Shown here piece after piece: positions 52,340 through 61,396 of a stretch of 64,000 bases of DNA. A program made the position numbers and the translations under genes. The notes under the pieces are model-generated. The model was not told the origin of the DNA. It worked only from the letters and a program-made list of their open reading frames with translations, and did not search any database. Numbering within the stretch: the stretch's first letter is position 1; every line of letters starts with the position of its first letter. The stretch is taken from assembly GCF_000576425.1 (NCBI RefSeq), contig NZ_KK070003.1, positions 1-64,000 on the forward strand, written 5' to 3'. This DNA comes from Brachybacterium phenoliresistens (GTDB lineage Bacteria > Actinomycetota > Actinomycetes > Actinomycetales > Dermabacteraceae).

Positions 52340-53989
52340 TCAGGACGAGCGCAGGGCGTGCGGGGTGCCGGCGGTGACGTGCTGCGCGGGCTCGGCGTCC
52401 AGGCTGCGGCCCGGCTGGGCCTCCGGGGCGACCTCGTCGCCGTCGGAGTCCAGCTGCTGCAGGTGGGAGCGGGAGGGCCAGGGCAGCAGCGAGAGCACGA
52501 TGCCGACGCCCAGCAGCGCCATCGCCATCAGCCAGCCGAAGACGAACACGAACCACGCCGGGTAGTCCGAGTAGGTCGTCTCGGCGGTGAGCAGGTCCTT
52601 CGTGGTCAGCGCGAGGGAGATCCCCAGCACCAGCGGGGCGATCAGGCCCACGCACAGGTACCACCAGCGGCCGATGGGGAAGCTGCCCTTGGCGTTGAGA
52701 TGGTCGCGCAGGGTGGGCAGGCCGCGGGCCACGTAGGTGACCGCGATGGTGGACACGAGCGCCGCCCCGACGATCCCGTACTGGTTGACCCAGTTGTCCA
52801 GGGTGTCCAGCAGCCCCAGGCCCATGGTGGTGGGGAACAGGATGGTGGACACGAGCGTCAGCGGGATGCCGACGCCGAGGGTCGCCGCCACGCGGGAGAG
52901 GCCGAACTTGTCCTGGAAGGCGGCCACCACGACCTCGACGATCGAGATCAGCGAGGTGAAGCCCGCCAGCACCAGCGAGCCGAAGAACAGCACGCCGATC
53001 AGCGCGCCGCCGGGCGCCTCGCCGATGATCGCGGGGAAGGCGATGAACGCCAGGCCGATGCCGGCGTCGACGACGTCCTTGACCTCGACGCCCTGGGCCT
53101 GGGCCATGAATCCCAGCGCCGAGAACACGCCGATGCCGGCGAGCAGCTCGAACGCGGAGTTGGAGAAGCCGACGACCAGGCCGGAGCCGGTGAGGTCCGT
53201 CTTCTTCTTCAGGTAGGAGGCGTAGGTGAGCATGATGCCGAAGGCCACCGAGAGGGAGAAGAAGATCTGCCCGTAGGCGGCGACCCACACCCCGGGGTTC
53301 AGCAGCGCGGCCCAGTTGGGGCGGAAGAAGGCGTCCAGGCCGGTGAAGGCGCCGGGCAGCAGCATCGCCCGGACCACCAGGATGATGAACATGACCACGA
53401 GCAGGGGGATGAAGATCATCGCCGTGCGGGCCACGCCGTTCTGCACGCCGAGGGTCATCACCACGAGCGTCGCGATCCACACCAGGGCCACGGTCAGCAG
53501 CACCGGGCCCACGTAGTCGAAGGCGATGGTGACATCTCCGCCGCCGAGGGCCTGGGTGAAGCTGCCGAAGAACGCGGCCGGGTCGTCGCCCCAGCGCGTG
53601 TCGACGGAGAAGACGGTGTAGTTCATCGCCCACGCGATGATCAGCGCGTAGTAGACCGCGATGATCACGCAGATCAGCACCTGCCACCAGCCGATGAACT
53701 CGGCCCAGCGGCGGAAGCGGCGCCAGGCCAGCGGGGCCGAGCCGCGCCAGCGGTGGCCGATCGCGTAGTCGAGGAAGAGCAGCGGGACGCCGGCGGTGAG
53801 CAGCGCGACGAGGTAGGGCAGGATGAACGCGCCGCCGCCGTTGTCGTAGGCGACCGCGGGGAAGCGCCAGATGTTGCCGAGGCCCACGGCGGAGCCGATG
53901 GCGGCGAAGATGAAGGCGGAGCGGCCGGAGAAGGCGCCGCGGTTCGCGCTCTTCCTCCCGCCGGGGGCTGCGGGGGAGCTCTCGCTCAT
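52340..53989 (-). CDS. metP: Sodium-dependent methionine/alanine importer, NSS family
   Basis: A 549-residue neurotransmitter:sodium symporter family protein with about 12 spans. FIFAAIGSAVGLGNIWRFPAV at residues 25-45 is the family signature for Na+ and substrate binding in span 1; the GQIFFSLSVAFG-like span 6 is present. The C-terminal cytoplasmic tail of about 40 residues is charged. ATG at 53989 has GGAAGG 8 nt upstream; an ATG 69 bases earlier lacks one. With MetS it should import methionine and alanine using the sodium gradient. Confidence 0.93.
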   Translation of the reverse strand: MSESSPAAPGGRKSANRGAFSGRSAFIFAAIGSAVGLGNIWRFPAVAYDNGGGAFILPYLVALLTAGVPLLFLDYAIGHRWRGSAPLAWRRFRRWAEFIGWWQVLICVIIAVYYALIIAWAMNYTVFSVDTRWGDDPAAFFGSFTQALGGGDVTIAFDYVGPVLLTVALVWIATLVVMTLGVQNGVARTAMIFIPLLVVMFIILVVRAMLLPGAFTGLDAFFRPNWAALLNPGVWVAAYGQIFFSLSVAFGIMLTYASYLKKKTDLTGSGLVVGFSNSAFELLAGIGVFSALGFMAQAQGVEVKDVVDAGIGLAFIAFPAIIGEAPGGALIGVLFFGSLVLAGFTSLISIVEVVVAAFQDKFGLSRVAATLGVGIPLTLVSTILFPTTMGLGLLDTLDNWVNQYGIVGAALVSTIAVTYVARGLPTLRDHLNAKGSFPIGRWWYLCVGLIAPLVLGISLALTTKDLLTAETTYSDYPAWFVFVFGWLMAMALLGVGIVLSLLPWPSRSHLQQLDSDGDEVAPEAQPGRSLDAEPAQHVTAGTPHALRSS

Positions 53990-54029
53990 GGGGGAGACCT
54001 TCCGGGACGTGGACATGCGGGGTCCCAGG

Positions 54030-54035
54030 ATTATG
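54030..54035 (-). promoter_or_regulatory. -10 box of the metP-metS operon
   Basis: On the minus strand the sequence reads CATAAT, five of six matches to TATAAT, 40 bp before the metP start in the 149-bp region divergent from the M20 gene. A -35 is weak (atgaac, 17 bp upstream). The divergent M20 gene instead shows TAGCCT (54127-54132) 6 nt before its ATG, indicating a leaderless start. Confidence 0.5.
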
Positions 54036-54138
54036 TCCCCAGATGGCGGCCGGTTCATCCCTCGGACACATTCTGGTCCGCAGGACGGACCTCGCGGGGT
54101 TCACGGGGCGGGGGACGGTGCCGCGCTAGCCTCGATCC

Positions 54139-55518
54139 ATGCCCGATGCCACCGCGTCCCCCGCCCCGCCCGCCGCCGCGCGTCCCGCCTCCGAGCACGC
54201 GCCCATCTCCACCGCCTATCTCGACGAGCTGGCCGCCGCGACCGCCCTCGCCCGGCGCACCGCCGTCCACCCCGGCTCGGACTTCGCCGGGGCCGCAGAG
54301 GCGCTGCACGAGCGCCTCGAGGCCCGGGTCGAGACCGACCACGCCGAGATGGTCGCCCTCATGCTCGACCTCGCCGCCCACCCGGAGACGGCCTTCCAGG
54401 AGCACCGCTCGGCCCGCGCGATCGCCGACGTCCTCGAGGCCCACGGCATCCCCGCCCGGCTCGGCGTCCACGGCCTGGAGACGGCCGTCCGCGCCGAGAT
54501 CCGCGGTGCGGGCGACGGCCCCACCCTCGCGATCCTCTCCGAGTACGACGCCCTGCCGGTGGTCGGCCACGGCTGCGGCCACAACGTCATCGCCGTGATG
54601 GGCCTGGGAGCCTTCCTGGCCCTGGCCGAGCTCGCCCGCGAGGATCCTTCGGCGGTTCCCGGCACCGTCGTCTTCCTCGGGACCCCGGCGGAGGAGGGCC
54701 ACACCGGCAAGGAGCACATGGCGCGCCAGGGCGCCTTCGACGGCCTGGACGCCGCCGTGATGGCCCACCCCTACGGCCACGACCTCGCCGACCAGGCCTG
54801 GCTGGGCCGCCGCACCCTCACCGTCACCTTCCACGGCCACACCGCCCACGCCTCCGCCCAGCCCTTCATGGGCCGCAACGCGCTGGACGCGGCGAGCCTC
54901 ATGTACCAGGGCATCGGCCTCATGCGGCAGCAGACCCCGCCCTCGGACCGCGTGCACGCCGTGATCCGCGAGGGCGGGGACCGCGCGAGCGTGATCCCCG
55001 ACGAGGCCAGGCTGGACCTGTACGTCCGCTCCCTGGCCCCCTCGACCCTGCGGGACCTCTCCCGGCGGGTCGAGGACGTCGCGCGCGGCGCGGCCCTGAT
55101 GGCCGGCTGCGGCGTCACCATCGCCTGGGACGAGCAGCCGCCGTCCCTGCCGGTGCGCACCAACGAGGCCCTCACCGGCCGCTGGGTGCTGGCCCAGCGC
55201 CGCCGCGGCCGCGACCCGCTGCCCCGCGGCGTGGTCTCCGAGACCCTCGCCGCCTCCACCGACTTCGGCAACGTGTCCTTCCGGATCCCCGGCATCCACC
55301 CCGTCATCCGGATCGCCCCCGGGGACATGGCCCTGCACACCCGGGAGTTCGCGGCCGCCGCCGTCTCCGACGCCGCCCGCGAGGCCGCGGCCGACGGCGC
55401 CTACGGCCTGGCCGCGACCGTCCTGGACGCCCTGCACGACCCCGCCCTCCTCGAGGCCGTCGCCGCCGAGTTCGCCGAGGCCGGCGGCGCCATCGACGTG
55501 CCCTCCTACTTCGACTGA
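54139..55518 (+). CDS. M20D family amidohydrolase (p-aminobenzoyl-glutamate hydrolase-like)
   Basis: A 459-residue zinc amidohydrolase. VVGHGCGHNV carries the Cys/His metal ligands of the M20D/AbgB-ACY1L2 group, TPAEEGHTGKEHM the glutamates, and MAHPYGHD a further His. The dimerisation domain begins at RRTLTVTFHGHTAHASAQPF. It is followed 64 bp later by an AbgT transporter, which strongly suggests cleavage of p-aminobenzoyl-glutamate (a folate breakdown product) to p-aminobenzoate and glutamate. ATG at 54139 follows TAGCCT by 6 nt and no Shine-Dalgarno is present, so a leaderless mRNA is likely. Confidence 0.9.
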   Translation: MPDATASPAPPAAARPASEHAPISTAYLDELAAATALARRTAVHPGSDFAGAAEALHERLEARVETDHAEMVALMLDLAAHPETAFQEHRSARAIADVLEAHGIPARLGVHGLETAVRAEIRGAGDGPTLAILSEYDALPVVGHGCGHNVIAVMGLGAFLALAELAREDPSAVPGTVVFLGTPAEEGHTGKEHMARQGAFDGLDAAVMAHPYGHDLADQAWLGRRTLTVTFHGHTAHASAQPFMGRNALDAASLMYQGIGLMRQQTPPSDRVHAVIREGGDRASVIPDEARLDLYVRSLAPSTLRDLSRRVEDVARGAALMAGCGVTIAWDEQPPSLPVRTNEALTGRWVLAQRRRGRDPLPRGVVSETLAASTDFGNVSFRIPGIHPVIRIAPGDMALHTREFAAAAVSDAAREAAADGAYGLAATVLDALHDPALLEAVAAEFAEAGGAIDVPSYFD

Positions 55519-55582
55519 CCTCCTCGCCCCGCCCGACCTCCTCACCCCGCCCGCCCCGCCCCACCGTCCCCCGGGAGTCCCC

Positions 55583-57163
55583 GTGAGCACTGCACCCGCC
55601 GCCCCGCACGGCCTGACCGACCGCCTCCTCAGCGGCATCGAACGGGCGGGCAACAAGCTGCCCGAGCCGTTCATGCTGTTCCTCATCCTGTTCCTGATCA
55701 CCGGCATCGTCTCGACCGCCATGGCCGTCGCGGGCGTGTCCGTCGAGGTGCCGGGCTCCGAGGAGCCCACCGTCATCAAGGGGCTGTTCACCGGGGAGGG
55801 GATGGCCTGGCTCACCACGAGCCTCGGCGAGAACTACATGGGGTTCCCGCCGCTGATCACCGTGATGCCGATCCTGCTGGGCATCGGGATCGCCCAGCAC
55901 TCGGGACTGCTCGCCGCGGGGATCCGCTTCCTGTTCGGCAGATCCCCGGGCTGGCTGCTGCCCTACGTGGTGGGCTGCGTCGGGGTGATCTCCTCGATCA
56001 TGGCGGACTCCGCGTTCGTGGTGGTGCCCCCGCTGGCGGCGCTGGTGTTCCAGGCCGCCGGCCGCCATCCGGTGGCCGGACTGCTGGGCGGCTTCGCGGC
56101 CGCCGGCGCCGGGTACTCCACGAACATCTTCCCCACCAGCCTGGACGCGCTCTTCGCGGGGATCACCACCTCGGCCATCGAGACCTTCTCCGGGCTCGGG
56201 GCGACGGCCGTGAACCCCGTCTCGAACTGGTTCTTCAACATCGCCTCCTCGCTCGTGCTGGGTGTCCTCGCCGGCGTCATCATCGACCGGGTGATCGAGC
56301 CGCGGCTGATCCGCCAGGGCGTGCCCCGGGAGGAGACCGCGGACGAGGGCGACCCCGCCGCGAGCTCCGGATCGGCCCGGCAGATGCGCGCCGCCCTCGA
56401 CCCCGCCGAGCGGAAGGGACTGCTGGCCGCCGTCCTCGCCGGGGTCGCGCTCACCGCGCTGGTCCTCGTCGCCGCGCTGCTGCCGGAGTCGCCGTGGCGC
56501 AACGAGGAGGGCGGCTTCCTGCCCCGGTCCCCGCTGCTGAGCTCGATCGTGTTCCTGGTGTTCTCCTACTTCGTCGTGCTCGGGGCGGTGTACGGGGCCG
56601 TGGTCGGCACCCTGCGCTCGACCCGCGACGCGGTGGAGATGATGACGGCGGCGATCCGCGAGATGCTCCCGTTCCTCGTGCTGGCCTTCGTCCTGGGCAA
56701 CTTCATCGCCCTGTTCAACTGGTCCGGCATCGGCTCCTGGATCGCGGTGACCGGCGCGGCGGGCCTCGAGGCCATCGGCCTGACCGGCTTCGGGGCGATC
56801 CTCGGGTTCATCCTGCTGGCCAGCGGCCTGAACCTGTTCATCATCTCCGGCTCGGGCATGTGGACGATCATGGCCGCGGTGTTCGTGCCCCTGTTCGCGC
56901 TGCTGGGCTACGAGCCGGCCTTCACCCAGGCGGCCTTCCGCGTCGGGGACTCCGCCACCCAGATCATCACGCCGATGAACCCGTACATGGTGGTGCTGCT
57001 GGGCATGCTGCGCCGGTACGAGCCCGCGGCCGGCCTGGGCACCCTGTTCGCCCGCATGCTGCCCTTCGTGGTGCCCTTCTGGCTGGTGTGGACGGTGATC
57101 CTCGCGGTGTTCTTCTTCGTCGACCTGCCGCTGGGCCCCGGCAACGACATCCGCCTGGGCTGA
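55583..57163 (+). CDS. abgT: AbgT family transporter
   Basis: A 526-residue membrane protein with about 12 spans. GNKLPEPFMLFLILFLITG near residue 20 and SSIMADSAFVVVPPLAALVF plus AGAGYSTNIFPTSLDALFAG are AbgT-family signatures, as is the C-terminal SATQIITPMNPYMVVLLGML. The family imports p-aminobenzoyl-glutamate; some members export sulfonamides. GTG at 55583 is preceded by CGGGAG. The upstream amidohydrolase supports the uptake role. A short GC repeat (gacctcctc...) fills the gap between the two genes. Confidence 0.93.
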   Translation: MSTAPAAPHGLTDRLLSGIERAGNKLPEPFMLFLILFLITGIVSTAMAVAGVSVEVPGSEEPTVIKGLFTGEGMAWLTTSLGENYMGFPPLITVMPILLGIGIAQHSGLLAAGIRFLFGRSPGWLLPYVVGCVGVISSIMADSAFVVVPPLAALVFQAAGRHPVAGLLGGFAAAGAGYSTNIFPTSLDALFAGITTSAIETFSGLGATAVNPVSNWFFNIASSLVLGVLAGVIIDRVIEPRLIRQGVPREETADEGDPAASSGSARQMRAALDPAERKGLLAAVLAGVALTALVLVAALLPESPWRNEEGGFLPRSPLLSSIVFLVFSYFVVLGAVYGAVVGTLRSTRDAVEMMTAAIREMLPFLVLAFVLGNFIALFNWSGIGSWIAVTGAAGLEAIGLTGFGAILGFILLASGLNLFIISGSGMWTIMAAVFVPLFALLGYEPAFTQAAFRVGDSATQIITPMNPYMVVLLGMLRRYEPAAGLGTLFARMLPFVVPFWLVWTVILAVFFFVDLPLGPGNDIRLG

Positions 57164-57193
57164 TCCGCGCCGCGTCCCGCGGGGGAGGCGGTT

Positions 57194-57207
57194 CCCCCGC
57201 GCGGGGG
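57194..57207. terminator. GC palindrome after abgT, possible terminator
   Basis: CCCCCGCGCGGGGG is a 14-bp perfect palindrome 30 bp after the abgT stop, which would leave GCGC as loop or extend as a cruciform. It may terminate the M20-abgT transcript. It also places GGGGGAGGG upstream of a GTG at 57216, an alternative start for the next gene. Confidence 0.45.
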
Positions 57208-57242
57208 AGGGCACCGTGCGCGCCGCGCCGCAGGCTCGAGGC

Positions 57243-58373
57243 ATGGACATCTCACCGCCCCTGAACCGCCTCCTGCTCGCCGCGATCCTCGCCGGGACCC
57301 TCGGCGCCCTCACCGCCCTGATCTGGCTGCTCGCCCCGGGCACCTCGCCCCTGGCCACCATGGCCACCCCGCCCCCGCTGGTCGCCCTGCTGGGGGCGGG
57401 GCCGATGCACGGCGCGCAGCTGCTCGCCGCCCTGCTCTGCCTCGCCGCGGCCGCCGCCGCCCGGGCCCGCGGCACCGCCCCGCGCGGGCTCCTGCTGGGC
57501 GGCGCCGCCCTCGCCATCGTGGTGCCCGGCCTCGCCTTCGGCTCCATGGCGACCCTCTCGCACACCGGCTACATGGTCGCCTTCACCGTGCCCGTGCTGG
57601 TCGTGGCATCGGCCGCGGCGCTGATCCGCCGCGGCGGCACGGCCCGCTGGGCGGTCGGGGTCCCCGTGCTCGCCGCGATCGTCGTCGGGCTCGTCGCCGG
57701 CCGCACGGTGCTCGGCCACCTGGCCGCCGTCCTGCTCCCGGCCCTCGCCCGGGAGCTGGTGCCGCTGGCCTCGACGGCGCTGTTCGTGGGCACCGGCGCG
57801 ATCTGGACCGGGATCGGCCTGCTGGCCCTCGCGGGCACCCCGGCGGCCGGCCGGATCGGCGAGGCCCTGCGCCGCCGCCGTCGCCTCTGGACGATCGTCG
57901 CCGCCTGCGGCCCCCTGCCCTACGCCCTCGCCCGGCTCACCTGGCTGACCCCGTGGCCGCTGTTCGGCGGGGAGATGGCCACCGCCGATCCCGCCACCCG
58001 GGTGTGGGGCCTCGCCCTGTCCGGCGGATGCTGGCTGGGAACGCTGCTGACCATCGGCCTGATCCGCCCCTGGGGCGAGGTCTTCCCCCGCTGGTTCCCC
58101 GCGGTGGGCGGGCGCCCCGTGCCCGTGGCGCTCGCCGCGATCCCCGGATTCACGGTCGCCGCGCTGCTGTGCTTCGCCGCCGTGCCGGTGGTGCTGTCCG
58201 GCGTCGGCACCGGGATCGGCCCGATGCGCGGCCTCGCCCTCGCCCTGGTCTTCCCCTGCTGGATCTGGGGTCCGTCCCTGGCCCTCGCGGTCGCCGGCTA
58301 CGTCGCCCACCGCCGCGCCGCATCGGCCGGCTCTCGCCCCGTGCCCGCCGCATCGGCGAGGATGGCGGGATGA
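57243..58373 (+). CDS. Multi-span membrane protein upstream of two-component system
   Basis: A 376-residue integral membrane protein with about ten hydrophobic segments and no recognised family. ATG at 57243 follows CAGGCT by 6 nt, the same layout as other apparently leaderless genes here; GTG at 57216, nine codons earlier, has a good Shine-Dalgarno (GGGGGAGGG) and is a real alternative. It overlaps the histidine kinase gene by ATGA, so it is part of that operon and may be the sensed or controlled membrane factor. GPLPYALARLTWLTPWPLFGG near residue 230 is a distinctive loop. Confidence 0.8.
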   Translation: MDISPPLNRLLLAAILAGTLGALTALIWLLAPGTSPLATMATPPPLVALLGAGPMHGAQLLAALLCLAAAAAARARGTAPRGLLLGGAALAIVVPGLAFGSMATLSHTGYMVAFTVPVLVVASAAALIRRGGTARWAVGVPVLAAIVVGLVAGRTVLGHLAAVLLPALARELVPLASTALFVGTGAIWTGIGLLALAGTPAAGRIGEALRRRRRLWTIVAACGPLPYALARLTWLTPWPLFGGEMATADPATRVWGLALSGGCWLGTLLTIGLIRPWGEVFPRWFPAVGGRPVPVALAAIPGFTVAALLCFAAVPVVLSGVGTGIGPMRGLALALVFPCWIWGPSLALAVAGYVAHRRAASAGSRPVPAASARMAG

Positions 58374-59605
58374 GAGGCAGCCGGCCGGGAGGGCGCGTGG
58401 CGTGGCTGATGGCCGGAGCGGCCATCTGCACCGCCGCCGCCCTGCTCGTCGCGCTGTTCGTCCCGCCCGAGCTGCGGGTGCGCGGCTTCGCCCCGATGGT
58501 GCTGGGCAGCGCGCTGCTGGGCGGGCTGGTGGGCCTGGTCCCGGGCGTGCGGGAGATCGAGGTCGCCGCCGCCCGCACCATGCTCGGCGTCGAGGAGGAC
58601 CTCGTCGTGCCCGCCCGGCCGAGCCCCGCCCACCGGCTGCGCAGCATCGCCTTCGTGCAGGTGCACCTGCTGTCCGGGGCGGTCCTCGCCGCCGGCCTGA
58701 CGATGGCGCTGCCCGCCTCGACCGTCGTGATCGTGGACGTCCTGCGCGGAGGCGCCGGCTCCTTCCTCCCGCTGCCCGCCGATCCGCTGGGCCGGGCCGC
58801 GGCAGGGATCGGGGCGGTGCTCCTGGCGGTGCTCGTCCTGGTCATCTGGTGGCCGCTCGGCGCGCTCGCCGCCCGCCTGGCCCCGGTGCTGCTGGGCCCC
58901 ACCGCGCAGGACCGCCTGGCCCTGGCCCTGGCCCGCAGCGCGCAGGAGGCCGCCCGCACCCGCATCGCCCGGGACCTGCACGACGGCATCGGCCATGCGC
59001 TCACCGTCGTCTCCCTGCAGGCCGCCGCGGGCCGGCACGTCATCACGCGGGACCCCGCCTCCGCGGAGGAGGCCCTGGCCCGCATCGAGGACACCGCCCG
59101 CCGTGCCCTCGAGGAGCTGGACGGCATGCTCGCCGCCCTCCGCGAGGACGCGCCGTCCGGCGGCGCAGAGCCCTCCGGCCAGCACCGCCGCCGCCTCGAG
59201 GCGGTCCTGGCCGAGCATCGCCGCGCCGGCATGGACCTGCACGCCCAGGTCGACGTCCCGCCCGACCTCCCGGCCGTGCAGGGCGAGCACCTGGTGCGGA
59301 TCCTCGCCGAGCTGCTGGCCAACGCCCACCGCCACGGCGGCCCCGGCCCCGTGGAGCTCCGCCTCGGCCCCGTCGGATCCGTGCTGCATCTCGAGGTCAG
59401 CAACCCTCTCGCCGATGCGGCCGATGCGGCCGATGCGGCCGATGCGGACCCTGCCGTCGAGGACCGGATGCCCCGCCGCGGCGGCCACGGCCTGCCGGGC
59501 CTGTCCGAGCGCTGCGCCCTCTTCGGCGGCGAGCTCGAGGCCGGTGCCGAGGCCGGCCGCTGGAGGGCCCGCGTCCGTCTCCCGATCCTCCAGGAGGAGC
59601 CATGA
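58370..59605 (+). CDS. Sensor histidine kinase, DesK/NarX (HisKA_3) type
   Basis: A 411-residue kinase. The N-terminal half has four predicted spans (about 10-30, 42-60, 100-120, 143-165). RIARDLHDGIGHALTVV contains the phosphorylated His204 in the HisKA_3 dimerisation helix. The HATPase region is compact: LLANAHRHGG (N box) and GGHGLPGLSERCALFGG (G boxes). A nonanucleotide repeat at 59411-59449 inserts Ala-Asp units between the N box and G box. The gene overlaps the response regulator gene by ATGA. The signal is unknown; membrane state is common for this class. Confidence 0.92.
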   Translation: MRGSRPGGRVAWLMAGAAICTAAALLVALFVPPELRVRGFAPMVLGSALLGGLVGLVPGVREIEVAAARTMLGVEEDLVVPARPSPAHRLRSIAFVQVHLLSGAVLAAGLTMALPASTVVIVDVLRGGAGSFLPLPADPLGRAAAGIGAVLLAVLVLVIWWPLGALAARLAPVLLGPTAQDRLALALARSAQEAARTRIARDLHDGIGHALTVVSLQAAAGRHVITRDPASAEEALARIEDTARRALEELDGMLAALREDAPSGGAEPSGQHRRRLEAVLAEHRRAGMDLHAQVDVPPDLPAVQGEHLVRILAELLANAHRHGGPGPVELRLGPVGSVLHLEVSNPLADAADAADAADADPAVEDRMPRRGGHGLPGLSERCALFGGELEAGAEAGRWRARVRLPILQEEP

Positions 59606-60240
59606 CCTCGATCCGTGTGCTGCTGGCCGATGACGAGCCGCTGGTGCGCCAGGGCCTGCGCATGATCCTCGACTCCGAGGACGGCATCGAGGTCGTCGGG
59701 GAGGCCGCCGACGGCGCCGAGGCCCTCGCCGCGGCCCGCCGCGAGGAGCCCGATGTCATCTGCATGGACGTGCGCATGCCGGGGGTCGACGGGATCCGCG
59801 CGACGGAGCTCGCGCTGCGCCTGCCGCATCGGCCGCGGGTGCTGGTGGTGACCACCTTCGAGCACGACCAGTACGTGCAGGAGGCGCTCGCGGCCGGCGC
59901 CGCGGGCTTCCTGCTCAAGCGCGCCCGCGCGGAGGAGATCGTGCAGGCGGTGCGCACCGTCGCCTCCAGCGACAGCCTGCTGCTGCCCGAGCACGCCCGC
60001 GCCCTGCTGCGCCCGCGACCGCGCCGCGCCCGCCCCGACGGGCCGGAGCTCACCGCCCGCGAGTCGGAGGTCCTCGCCCTGCTCGCCGAGGGGCTCAGCA
60101 ATGCCGAGATCGCGGACCGCCTGCAGCTGGGCGTCGAGACGATCCGCACCCACGTGGCGGCGATCCTCCGCAAGCTCGGCGCCCGCGACCGCACGCAGGC
60201 CGCCGTCATCGCCTATCGGTCCGGTCTCGTGGAGCCCTGA
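59602..60240 (+). CDS. Response regulator, NarL/LuxR family
   Basis: A 212-residue regulator. The receiver domain has the acidic pair Asp10-Asp11 (LLADDEP), phosphorylation site Asp56 (CMDVRMPG), Thr at VVTTFE and Lys at FLLKRA. The C-terminal LuxR HTH is LTARESEVLALLAEGLSNAEIADRL to about 205. CAGGAGGAG precedes ATG 59602. It is co-transcribed with its kinase and probably regulates the membrane-protein gene at the front of the operon. Confidence 0.94.
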   Translation: MTSIRVLLADDEPLVRQGLRMILDSEDGIEVVGEAADGAEALAAARREEPDVICMDVRMPGVDGIRATELALRLPHRPRVLVVTTFEHDQYVQEALAAGAAGFLLKRARAEEIVQAVRTVASSDSLLLPEHARALLRPRPRRARPDGPELTARESEVLALLAEGLSNAEIADRLQLGVETIRTHVAAILRKLGARDRTQAAVIAYRSGLVEP

Positions 60241-60250
60241 GGAGGGGCCG

Positions 60251-61396
60251 ATGGAGATCCTCGTCGTCGGAGCGGGCGTGAGCGGCCTCGCCGTCGCCCA
60301 CGAGCTCGCCGCGCATCACCGCGTCACGGTGCTGGAGGCCGCGCCGGGCCCGCGCGGCGGCGGCTCCATGATCGACCTGTTCGGGCCCGGCTTCGACGCG
60401 GCGGAGAGGATCGGGGTGCTGCCCGCGCTGCGCTCCCGCGGCCGCCTGCTGCGGGGCGTGCGGTACGAGGCGGCCGATGGCACCCCCACCGGTCGCCTCG
60501 ACGCCGCGTCCCTGGTGGAGGCCGCCGGCGGCCGCTGCTTCTCGATCCTCCGGCCGGAGATCGAGCAGGCCCTGCTGTCCTGCCTCCCGGGCGGCGCCCG
60601 GATCCGGTACGGCGCGCGCGTCGACGCGGTGCGGGACGCCGGGGCGGACCGCGCGGAGGTGGTCCTCGCGGACGGCGGGGTCCTCGGCGCCGACCTCGTC
60701 GTCGGCTGCGACGGCGTCCGCTCGGCGGTGCGCGCCGCCGTGGCCCCGCAGCACGCCGCGGTGATCCCGATGGGCTTCCGCGCCACGAGCTTCCTGCTGG
60801 AGGCGCCGCGGCTCGCCGCGGAGCTGGGCGACTGGGCGCTGATGACCGACACCGTCGGCCGCATCGGCGGGCTGTATGCCTGCGATGCGCGGCGCATCGC
60901 GCTGTTCCTCGCCGAGCGGACCGATCGCCGCGACGTCTCCCGCCCGGTGCCCGACCGGGACCGGCTGCAGCGCACCTACCAGGGACTGCACCCGCTGATC
61001 GACGCGGTGCTGCCGCTGTGCCCCGAGACCTTCTACGACGACCTGGTCGCCCAGAGCGCCGCACCGCGGTGGAGCACGGGCCGCCTCGTCCTCGCCGGCG
61101 ACGCGGCCCACGCCGTCTCCCTCCTCGCCGGACAGGGCGCCTCGCTCGCGATCGCCGGCGCCGAGGCGCTGGGCCGCTCCCTGCGGGCGAGCGGACCGCA
61201 CATCGGCGCGGGTCTCGCGGAGTACGAGCGCCGGTTCCGGCCGGTCGTCGAGCGGGCGCAGAGCTCGGGCCGGCGCAGCGCCTCCGCGTTCATCCCCGCC
61301 ACCGCAGCTCAGCTGCGCATGCAGCAGCTCGGGCGCCGAGCCCTCGGCGTCCCGGGCATCGCCCGCCTGCTGACCAGGCGGTTCATCGCGGCGTGA
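60251..61396 (+). CDS. FAD-dependent monooxygenase (PHBH-like group A)
   Basis: A 381-residue flavoprotein. ILVVGAGVSGLAVAHEL is the FAD-binding GxGxxG at residues 7-12, LVVGCDGVRSAVR is the DG fingerprint near 155, and LVLAGDAAHAVSLLAGQGASLAI the GD motif near 285. This is the set for group A aromatic hydroxylases and related tetracycline-modifying enzymes; the substrate is unknown. AGGAGGGG lies just upstream of ATG 60251, 10 bp after the response regulator stop, so it may be read through from that operon. Its end overlaps the convergent DUF4188 gene by 14 bp. Confidence 0.9.
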   Translation: MEILVVGAGVSGLAVAHELAAHHRVTVLEAAPGPRGGGSMIDLFGPGFDAAERIGVLPALRSRGRLLRGVRYEAADGTPTGRLDAASLVEAAGGRCFSILRPEIEQALLSCLPGGARIRYGARVDAVRDAGADRAEVVLADGGVLGADLVVGCDGVRSAVRAAVAPQHAAVIPMGFRATSFLLEAPRLAAELGDWALMTDTVGRIGGLYACDARRIALFLAERTDRRDVSRPVPDRDRLQRTYQGLHPLIDAVLPLCPETFYDDLVAQSAAPRWSTGRLVLAGDAAHAVSLLAGQGASLAIAGAEALGRSLRASGPHIGAGLAEYERRFRPVVERAQSSGRRSASAFIPATAAQLRMQQLGRRALGVPGIARLLTRRFIAA

